A program made the position numbers and the translations under genes. From Alphaproteobacteria bacterium (GTDB lineage Bacteria; Pseudomonadota; Alphaproteobacteria; CACIAM-22H2), in the NCBI GenBank assembly GCA_016869415.1, contig VGEI01000085.1, positions 1 to 11,201 of the forward strand: a stretch of DNA of 11,201 nucleotides. Direction: 5' to 3'. The notes beneath the pieces were generated by a model. The model had not been told where the DNA came from and ran no database searches. It was given only the letters and a program-made list of their open reading frames with translations. Shown piece by piece: positions 6,446 to 11,201 of the stretch (position 1 is the stretch's first letter; every line of letters begins with the position of its first letter).

Positions 6446-7678
6446 TCAGTGCGCCAGCGCTCCTGTCGCCGCGTGCATCGATTCCCAGTCGTGCATGTAG
6501 TCGCGCGTGCGCGGCACCGCGTCGGCGCGCTTGGCGATCTGGATCTGGAAAACCATGTGGCCTTCGCGGCGGAAGGCGACTTCCGAGCCGGCGAGATAGA
6601 ACTCCCACATGCGGCAGAACCGCTCGTCGTAGATCCGGCGCACCTCGTCGCGCGAGGCGGCGAAGCGCCGGCGCCATTCGCGCAGCGTGTCGGCGTAGTG
6701 CAGGCGCAGGACCTCGACGTCGGTCACCCACAGCCCGGACTGCTCGATCACGCGGATCACCTCCGACAGGGCCGGCGAATAGCCGCCGGGGAAGATGTAC
6801 TTGCGGATCCAGGGGTTGGTGACGCCCGGGCCGTCGCTGCGGCCGATGGAGTGCAGCAGGGCGACGCCGTCGTCGGCCAGGAGCTGCCGCAGCTTGGCGA
6901 AGAATTCCGCATAGTGGCGCACGCCGACATGCTCGAACATGCCGACCGAGACGATCCGGTCGTAGGTGCCGGCTTCGTGGCGGTAGTCGCGCAGGTGGAA
7001 CTTTACCTTGGAGCCGAGGCCGGCGTCGGAGGCGCGGCGGTTCGAGCGCTCGTGCTGCTCGGTGGACAGGGTGACGCCGTGGACCTCGCCGGCCCCGGCC
7101 TTCGCCAGGTAGATGCCGAGCCCGCCCCAGCCCGAGCCGATGTCCAGCACCCGGCAGCCCGGGTTGAGCAGCAGCTTGGAGGCGATATGGCGCTTCTTGT
7201 TGTCCTGCGCGACCTCGAGCGTGTCGTTGTCGGTCCGGAAATAGGCGCAGGAATACTGGCGGTCGCTGTCGAGGAACAGGTCGTACAGCTTGCCCGAGAG
7301 GTCGTAGTGGTGCGCGACGTTCTTCTGGGCCCGCCCCACCGGGTTGAACTGCTGCAGGCGGCGGAACAGCATCTCGACGCGGTAGAGCGGATCGAACGTC
7401 TCGTAGGAGCCGAAGCGGGACGTGTTGCGACCGCAGAAATCCAGGAAGTCGTAGATGTCGCCGGTCTCGATCGTCAGGCGGCCGTCCATGTAGCCCTCGC
7501 CGACGGCGAGGCGCGGGTTGATCGCCATGGCCCATTCGAGCGAGCGGTCGTGGAGCCGGATCGTCATGTCGGGCCCCGGGCTGCGGCCGGCGAAACGATG
7601 TTGTCGGCCGCGTGAATCGATGACCGTCAGGCTGCCGACGGTGATGAGCATCCTTAACAGTCGCGACAGCAGAACCAT
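6446..7678 (-). CDS. cfa: Cyclopropane-fatty-acyl-phospholipid synthase
   Basis: This enzyme transfers a methylene group from S-adenosylmethionine to cis double bonds of membrane phospholipid acyl chains, as in stationary-phase or acid-stress membranes. It has 410 residues, near the usual length. The N-terminal lipid-binding part runs to about 115; the methyltransferase domain follows, with the SAM loop VLDIGSGWGGLG (177-188). Active-site positions known from E. coli Cfa have counterparts: C144 in QYSCAYF, E249 in GMFEHVG, H276 in LLHSIGR and Y328 in LHYADTL. I use ATG 7678, with GGAGG six bases upstream, rather than GTG 7684, which would overlap the ribosome site. It is monocistronic in this window. 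The truncated binding-protein remnant lies directly upstream. Confidence 0.93.
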   Translation of the reverse strand: MVLLSRLLRMLITVGSLTVIDSRGRQHRFAGRSPGPDMTIRLHDRSLEWAMAINPRLAVGEGYMDGRLTIETGDIYDFLDFCGRNTSRFGSYETFDPLYRVEMLFRRLQQFNPVGRAQKNVAHHYDLSGKLYDLFLDSDRQYSCAYFRTDNDTLEVAQDNKKRHIASKLLLNPGCRVLDIGSGWGGLGIYLAKAGAGEVHGVTLSTEQHERSNRRASDAGLGSKVKFHLRDYRHEAGTYDRIVSVGMFEHVGVRHYAEFFAKLRQLLADDGVALLHSIGRSDGPGVTNPWIRKYIFPGGYSPALSEVIRVIEQSGLWVTDVEVLRLHYADTLREWRRRFAASRDEVRRIYDERFCRMWEFYLAGSEVAFRREGHMVFQIQIAKRADAVPRTRDYMHDWESMHAATGALAH

Positions 7679-7712
7679 GCGCACCCTCCTGCGCTGCCCT
7701 GAACCCCTCCCG

Positions 7713-7743
7713 CTTATACCAACGGACTGAAGTAATACCTGAA
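7713..7743 (-). promoter_or_regulatory. Possible cfa promoter at a rearrangement junction
   Basis: On the minus strand, TATAAG (7718-7713) is a near-consensus -10. The best -35 is TTCAGG (7743-7738), at a long 19-bp spacing. A start near 7706 would give a leader of about 28 nt. The site coincides with the end of the binding-protein similarity, so the promoter may have been created or retained by the rearrangement. Confidence 0.25.
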
Positions 7744-7970
7744 GTGCCCTTTCCGTCTTGAATATCCAGATCCAAACCGGATTGTGCGAACCATCCCTTC
7801 TGTTTTGCGAGATGTAGGCCTGCGTGCATTCCGTGAGGCGACCAGTCTAGGCGCAACGACAGCTTAGTAGTCGGTTCGGCTGCTTGAACAATGCTTGTCA
7901 AAGATGCTGCGAAGATCGCGGCAGCAACGAGCGGACTGCCAATCATTTTGCACATTCTCGTAAGGCTCAC
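7740..7970 (-). pseudogene. NMT1/THI5-like ABC substrate-binding protein, N-terminal remnant
   Basis: About 77 codons of a periplasmic binding protein survive. There is a signal peptide (IGSPLVAAAIFAASLTSIVQA|A) and then KLSLRLDWSPHGMHAGLHLA and KQKGWFAQSGLDLDIQDGKG. This is the conserved opening of thiamine-precursor, taurine or nitrate-type (NMT1/THI5) receptors: a first strand, the W-x-P-(N/H) loop, a helix, and a G-L-x-(L/V) strand. The family is usually over 300 residues. Here similarity stops near 7740, and the frame runs on as antisense of the cfa gene. The start could be GTG 7970 or a Met at residues 6 or 9; no good ribosome site is seen. No ABC permease or ATPase is adjacent. It is non-functional as a receptor. 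Confidence 0.65.
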
Positions 7971-8257
7971 CTATCCGTTTGGGTTCACCGATCTCTATGA
8001 CGAAAACCGCAAGGGCGGCCGTAGCGAAGCGCCGGACGATGATGTCACGCATGAACCGACATCCACCCGATGACCAGCTCTTCGGGTCAAGATTGACGCC
8101 GGGGATGGGCATTGACAAGCCCGAACCCCGCCGTGAGTGACCAGATGGCCCGAAGGCCGGCAAAATCGGCGCGGCGCGTGCCGGAAACTCCGATATTGTC
8201 CTCGCCAAGGCGCACCTCTCCCGTCGTTTTCGCTGGGAACTCGAGCCGCCGGACCAT
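7971..8257. other. Gap between the receptor remnant and the transposase, no supported gene
   Basis: Open frames exist on both strands but none has a convincing ribosome site or family resemblance. A minus-strand stretch beginning MRDIIVRRFATAALAVFVI is hydrophobic and might be a remnant of a neighbouring gene. The downstream end of the IS1380 element should lie in this gap, but I found no terminal repeat matching the other side. Confidence 0.4.
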
Positions 8258-9613
8258 TCACGCCGGCGATGGAGGTGGCTGCGGCCGCAGGTCCGCGATC
8301 AGTCGCAGGATCTCGGCGAACAGCGTCCTCGTCACGGCGACCTCGGCCATCTGGAAAGCGACATAGCGACCGTGGCTGACGAGCTTGGCGCCGACCTTGA
8401 TCAGCTTCTCCCTCAGGCTGGTCAGCGACCAGTCTTTGATCGGCTCCGGCGTCGCCAGCGTGCGCAGGAAGTTGCCGAGATTGTAGGCGAGCGCGTGAAG
8501 CTGAAGCCGGACGGCGTTGGCCGCGAACGTCCGGCATGACAACCGCGTCCACTTGATCGCGCCCTTGCCCTCTTTGATCCATTGCTCGCATGTGCCGCGT
8601 TGATTGTAGAAGGCGACCACCCGCTCGGCCGGGCGCGACAGGTTGGTGACGATGAAGCCGACCCGCGGAACAAGCTCGCCCGGATGCCACTCCACCTTCG
8701 CGATCACCCGGCGCGGCTTCGTCCAGCTTCCGGCTTGATAGGTGAAGCTGGCATGGAACCGACGCACATGGTTCGGGGGACGCCCGACCGGGCGCGTCAA
8801 CAAGTAGCCGATCCTCGCCTGAAGGACCTGGTTGGTGGGAATACGGATCGCATACTTGATTCCCTTGGCTTCCAGGTACTCGTAGACCCCCGGCATCGCG
8901 AAGGCGGCATCGGCCCGGAAATAGAGGCGCAAGACCTTGCCGCGATAGCGGGCCACGACCGGGGCCAGCACGTCTTGCCAGCCGTCGGCGCTATGGACGT
9001 TGCCGGGACGAAGCTCACAGCGTTCCAGGTCACCAAACTGGTTGAACAGGAACAGCGGGTGGTAGCAGGTGCATTCGTAGTGGCCGTTCCAGACGCTCAT
9101 CTCCTGATCGCCATGGGTGGGACTGACGCTCGAATCCATGTCGAGGACAATGCCTCGCGGCGGACGGCGGCCATGAACGCCGTCGATCCATTGGCCGGAG
9201 AGGTCAGCGATTGCCGAAAGGTTGTTGGACGCCGCAAGCCACTTCGTCTCGAAGCGACCCATCTGGCTCGGAGAGGCCGCACTACCATAAGCCGCGTTAC
9301 CGCCGACGATCCAGCGCATCGCCGGATCATGGCGCAAGCGTTCGGCGTCGTTCACGTCCTCGTAGCCGGCGAGCCGCCCGAACAAGGATTGCCGCAGCAG
9401 CCCGACCAGCGCATGGCGGCCGTTCCTGCCGGTGCGCGCATCGGCGAGCACGTTCGCGGCCATCGCACTCAGACCGAGGGCGTCGTCGAGTTCGCGATAG
9501 GCGAGCAGTCCGGCATCGGAAGTGATCCGGGAGCCATGGAACTCGAGCTTCACGCGGCGGTCGAAATCGACCCGGAGAGGGCCATCGACCGATTCACCCG
9601 CTGGGTTTTCCAA
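8258..9613 (-). mobile_element. IS1380-family insertion sequence (minimum extent)
   Basis: The transposase defines the element; the true ends lie outside these bounds. Comparing the flanks (about 8060-8257 and 9614-9700) by eye, I could not find matching terminal inverted repeats or a target duplication. Either the repeats are too diverged for manual recognition or the element has lost an end. The AT-rich strip at 9633-9688 probably marks or adjoins the transposase-proximal end. Confidence 0.6.
8258..9613 (-). CDS. IS1380-family transposase
   Basis: This DDE transposase of 451 residues, full length for the IS1380 family, catalyses cut-and-paste or copy movement of its element. What is seen: an N-terminal segment with SDAGLLAYRELDDALGL (32-48); the first acidic motif GIVLDMDSSVSPTHGDQ (D158/D160) followed by YHPLFLFN; the second in LYFRADAAF (D235); and the third in NQRGTCEQWIKEGKG (E343). 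Then comes the C-terminal RLQLHALAYNLGNFLR block typical of the family. All catalytic positions are present, so it may be active. The start is a TTG at 9613 with GAGG five bases upstream; there is no in-frame ATG before residue 51. Flanking gene fragments suggest repeated rearrangement here. Confidence 0.93.
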   Translation of the reverse strand: MENPAGESVDGPLRVDFDRRVKLEFHGSRITSDAGLLAYRELDDALGLSAMAANVLADARTGRNGRHALVGLLRQSLFGRLAGYEDVNDAERLRHDPAMRWIVGGNAAYGSAASPSQMGRFETKWLAASNNLSAIADLSGQWIDGVHGRRPPRGIVLDMDSSVSPTHGDQEMSVWNGHYECTCYHPLFLFNQFGDLERCELRPGNVHSADGWQDVLAPVVARYRGKVLRLYFRADAAFAMPGVYEYLEAKGIKYAIRIPTNQVLQARIGYLLTRPVGRPPNHVRRFHASFTYQAGSWTKPRRVIAKVEWHPGELVPRVGFIVTNLSRPAERVVAFYNQRGTCEQWIKEGKGAIKWTRLSCRTFAANAVRLQLHALAYNLGNFLRTLATPEPIKDWSLTSLREKLIKVGAKLVSHGRYVAFQMAEVAVTRTLFAEILRLIADLRPQPPPSPA

Positions 9614-9688
9614 AATGGCCTCGCGCGATCCAGATTAAGCTATTGATTCTTATATCTTAATTGCTATGAAATTGCAGCAAATTACGGT

Positions 9689-9817
9689 GTCATCCGGCGA
9701 ATGCGGGCCTACTACAAGGCCCGCGGCACCCTGCGCGGTGTGGATGGCATGGCGGGCCTGGACCAGGTCACCGCGGCGCTCGCGACTATCCTTGGGCCTC
9801 CATCACGATCGTCCTGA
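9689..9817 (+). pseudogene. adk: Adenylate kinase, C-terminal fragment
   Basis: The frame ending in TGA at 9815-9817 encodes VIRRMRA directly followed by YYKARGTLRGVDGMAGLDQV and TAALATILG. This is the closing helix-strand-helix of alphaproteobacterial adenylate kinases ('YY-x-x-(K/R)G-x-L-x-x-VDGM-x-x-(I/L)D-x-V'). Roughly 35-43 residues of about 215 remain. The ATP-binding P-loop and lid are absent. The 'QTAPL' segment normally found between the R-x-R helix and YYKA seems missing too, so there may be an internal deletion. On the other side of the IS there is no N-terminal half, so this is not simply a gene split by the insertion. The usual neighbours (secY before, rpsM after) are absent. 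Confidence 0.65.
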
Positions 9818-10112
9818 CGACGCCGTGGCTATGTATGCCTCAAATCGCATCCATCTGTTGCCCAGTGGTTGGGTGGCGTTTATATTGTTCATGTGATTCC
9901 AGCGCGCGAATCGAAAGACCCGGGACAAGCCACCGAGCATCCCCCCGTAGATTGACGCGCGGATAGCTACCCCTCGCAAGACGACGCGCGAGGCGCCGAA
10001 CGACCAAGCTCTTTGAGCAGTCGCCGGCCCCGGCGGACGCTCCGGACGAGATCAACACGCAACCCTGGTTGCGGCGCTGATCCCGTGCGGACGGCGTCGC
10101 TGGAGACAGACA
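9818..10112. other. Region before the HTH gene, no supported gene
   Basis: I see no ORF with a start and ribosome site and no tRNA. A plus-strand frame at about 9967-10080 ends in TQPWLRR and looks protein-like over its last 26 codons (KLFEQSPAPADAPDEINTQP), but it lacks any start codon and begins after a stop. It may be a 3' gene remnant. An imperfect hairpin CCTCGC...GCGAGG lies at 9972-9993. An attachment site could be hidden here, given the excisionase-type gene that follows, but none is demonstrable from one junction. Confidence 0.4.
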
Positions 10113-10331
10113 ATGACTACTCACAGTCCAGCCGAGCAGCGCGCCTACACCGTCAAGCAGGCGCTTGGCGCCGTCCCGCTGTCGAGGTCGTGCCTCTACG
10201 TTGAGATGGCCGCCGGCCGGCTCCGCTCCTTCAAGGTCGGCAAGCGCCGGCTGATCGCGGTAGCCGACTTCGACGCCTGGCTGGCGGCGAGGCGAGACGC
10301 CGGCACCACGGCAGGCGCCGGCGCGAGGTAG
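10113..10331 (+). CDS. Excisionase-type helix-turn-helix protein
   Basis: This 72-residue DNA-binding protein is of the HTH_17/excisionase style. Residues 12-57 carry the fold: YTVKQALGAVPLSRSCLYVE (helix-turn-helix, with the S-R-S-x-L-Y recognition helix), MAAGRLRSFKVGKRRLI (wing) and ADFDAWLA (closing helix). Such proteins direct excision of integrated elements or act as small transcription regulators in phages, ICEs and plasmids. GGAGA six bases before ATG 10113 supports the start. It precedes the initiator-like gene by 125 bp on the same strand, probably in one operon. No integrase is visible in the window, so the excisionase role is inferred. Confidence 0.75.
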   Translation: MTTHSPAEQRAYTVKQALGAVPLSRSCLYVEMAAGRLRSFKVGKRRLIAVADFDAWLAARRDAGTTAGAGAR

Positions 10332-10456
10332 TGCCGGCCTTCCTGCACCAGGCGAGCGGCGAGACGCCGCCGCCGGGGCCGCAGGCCAATCAGATCGCCC
10401 AGAAACGAGAAACGCCACCGGTCGCTTCCGTGCGCCCGGTTGCGATGAGGTATTCC

Positions 10457-11201
10457 ATGAACGAGCATCAGACCAACAAAGCTTCGCAACTCACGCTCCT
10501 CGACAAGTGGCGCTGGCTGGGCACGGTCGCCGCCACGCCTTCTCTGCCCGCCGCCGCGCTCGCCGCGGCCCATGTCCTCGCCGACTACACTGGCAGAGGT
10601 GGCCTCGCGTTCCCGAGCTACGCCACGGTCGCCGGGCGGACAGGTCGCAGTCGCCGCTCCGCCATGCGCGGCGTCGTCGCACTTGAACACGCTGGTCTGA
10701 TCGTGGCCGCGGAGGGCGGACGCCGCGGTACGCGAGCGTGGAGGCTCAATGTCGCCACGACGCCGGACATTCCGGACAAGTCGGACAAGCCGATTTCCGT
10801 CGTGTCCGTCCGGTCCGACCAGTGCCAGGAACGGCACGAAGGGGTGACACGAATGGCACGAGGGGGTGACATGGATGTCACCTCACTGGTGACAGGTTTG
10901 GCAGTTTCTGGTGTCGAACATGTCACCCGATCCCCCTTGGATATCCCCTGTGATCTCCGCCAGGAGATCACAGGGGATAAATCCAAGGGATCGGCGTTAA
11001 CCCCCGGCGTCGCCGCAGGCAGCCTGGCTGCGAGCCTGACTGCGATAGCACCTGGGTCGAAGACCAGCGGCGACCCCGCCGTCCTGGTTGGCGCGGCACA
11101 CGATGCGCTTGCGGTCGTCTCCGCAGATCGGGTCATTGCGGCGTACCACGAGCATCTCGCCGGCACGCCGCCGCAGTATGTGGAGCGGCCTGATCGTTTC
11201 C
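10457..11201 (+). CDS. Winged-helix replication initiator-like protein (phage-O-like), partial
   Basis: The frame is open for 248 codons and runs off the window. Residues 12-98 form a DnaD/phage-O-like winged helix: WLGTVAATPSLPAAALAAAHVLADY, then FPSYATVAGRTGRSRRSAMR, then VVALEHAGLIVAAEGGRRGT and RAWRLN. This resembles HTH_36 replication proteins of phages, plasmids and integrative elements. Residues 100-185 are a low-complexity linker whose DNA is packed with direct and inverted repeats. A C-terminal Ala-rich part begins near 185 (VAAGSLAASLTAIAPG). GAGG at 10447-10450 supports ATG 10457; an in-frame ATG at 10445 lacks a ribosome site. Replication function is inferred from fold, repeats and the adjacent excisionase-type gene; a phage or ICE regulator is the alternative. 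Confidence 0.6.
   Translation, partial: MNEHQTNKASQLTLLDKWRWLGTVAATPSLPAAALAAAHVLADYTGRGGLAFPSYATVAGRTGRSRRSAMRGVVALEHAGLIVAAEGGRRGTRAWRLNVATTPDIPDKSDKPISVVSVRSDQCQERHEGVTRMARGGDMDVTSLVTGLAVSGVEHVTRSPLDIPCDLRQEITGDKSKGSALTPGVAAGSLAASLTAIAPGSKTSGDPAVLVGAAHDALAVVSADRVIAAYHEHLAGTPPQYVERPDRF
10764..10787 (+). repeat. Three CGGACA units at 9-bp period
   Basis: CGGACA occurs at 10764, 10773 and 10782, encoding P-D-I-P-D-K-S-D-K. An inverted copy TGTCCG follows at 10803-10808 and GTCCG at 10814-10818. It could be a simple amino-acid repeat, but it opens the repeat-rich linker of the initiator-like gene. Confidence 0.5.
10833..10871 (+). repeat. Two 17-bp iteron-like direct repeats, 22-bp period
   Basis: GGCACGAAGGGGTGACA (10833-10849) and GGCACGAGGGGGTGACA (10855-10871) differ at one base. 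Their starts are 22 bp apart, close to two turns of the DNA helix, so both would face the same side, as iterons bound by an initiator do. The period is not a multiple of three, so the two copies are read in different frames. A duplicated protein motif therefore cannot explain the repeat. Confidence 0.65.
10865..10927. repeat. GGTGACAT / ATGTCACC inverted array
   Basis: GGTGACAT (10865-10872), two bases, ATGTCACC (10875-10882) is a perfect palindrome. GGTGACA recurs at 10888-10894 and, upstream, at 10843-10849; ATGTCACC recurs at 10920-10927. Five copies of one heptamer in both orientations within 85 bp is far more than chance would give. It looks like a multi-site protein-binding region. Confidence 0.6.
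10927..10994. repeat. Long hairpin inside the initiator-like gene
   Basis: The core is ATCCCCTGTGATCTCC (10943-10958), loop GCCA, GGAGATCACAGGGGAT (10963-10978): 16 perfect pairs. Outside a two-base AA bulge, CCTTGGAT (10935-10942) pairs with ATCCAAGG (10981-10988). Outside a CC bulge, CCGATC (10927-10932) pairs with GATCGG (10989-10994). This makes about 30 pairs in 68 bases, all in frame within the linker-coding part. No U-run follows, so it is not a terminator. Confidence 0.75.

Noticed and set aside
6449..7615. 388-codon plus-strand ORF
   Set aside because: It is antisense to cfa, has shadow-type composition and no ribosome site.
6378..7970. A single 530-codon minus-strand gene
   Set aside because: Only the first 77 codons are protein-like (receptor stump). 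The rest is Arg/Pro-rich and lies in another frame of the well-supported cfa gene.
8582..9646. 354-codon plus-strand ORF
   Set aside because: It is antisense to the IS1380 transposase; composition and length follow from the GC-rich codon use of the real gene.
8050..9700. Terminal inverted repeats and a TTAA target duplication of the IS
   Set aside because: TTAA occurs only on the right flank, and no matching inverted repeat could be found by eye between the two flanks, so no ends are claimed.
9967..10080. Plus-strand frame ending KLFEQSPAPADAPDEINTQP and then WLRR
   Set aside because: It is protein-like in its last part, but it has no start codon after the preceding in-frame stop and no known family. 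At most it is a 3' remnant.

Overview
The window is GC-rich chromosomal DNA of an alphaproteobacterial type. The basis is a short phasin, a complete DctPQM TRAP operon, the style of the adenylate kinase C-terminal remnant, strong GGAGG ribosome sites and GC-rich third codon positions. I cannot name the genus. Most of the first 7.7 kb reads as ordinary host chromosome; the last 3.5 kb is a mosaic of gene fragments, an insertion sequence and the edge of what looks like a mobile or replicating element.

Layout. 1-106 (-): start of an exported protein cut by the window edge. 230-607 (+): phasin. 664-898 (-): a compact unit made of a perfect 9-bp-arm palindrome, a 17-bp-spaced promoter, an exceptionally long Shine-Dalgarno, a 25-codon ORF and a hairpin terminator, with no recognisable family. 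1067-2047 (+): a PD-(D/E)XK-like nuclease with a homing-endonuclease-associated-type repeat, preceded by a 14-bp perfect palindrome. Its 3' end runs into the antisense of a BON-like exported protein (1779-2210, -), and both genes look damaged at the join near 1.9 kb. 2322-3167 (+): a PhyH-family dioxygenase. 3183-6034 (-): dctM, dctQ and dctP. 6446-7678 (-): cyclopropane-fatty-acid synthase.

Mosaic part. 7740-7970 (-): N-terminal remnant of an NMT1/THI5-like substrate-binding protein. 8258-9613 (-): IS1380-family transposase with all three acidic catalytic residues. 9689-9817 (+): orphan C-terminal piece of adenylate kinase, without its usual neighbours. 10113-10331 (+): an excisionase-type HTH protein. 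10457 to the window end (+): a winged-helix, phage-O-like replication protein, open at the window edge. The linker-coding part of this last gene (10764-10994) carries repeated 9-mers, two 17-bp repeats 22 bp apart, GGTGACAT palindromes and a long imperfect hairpin. I read this as a possible replication origin embedded in the initiator gene, as in lambdoid phages.

How the genes work together. dctPQM form one solute importer operon: periplasmic binding protein, small permease, large permease. The convergent PhyH oxygenase may act on related small molecules, but nothing in the sequence proves it. Phasin and Cfa are independent housekeeping or stress genes. The two points most worth a second look are the 25-codon unit at 733-810 and the repeat-filled initiator gene at the right end.
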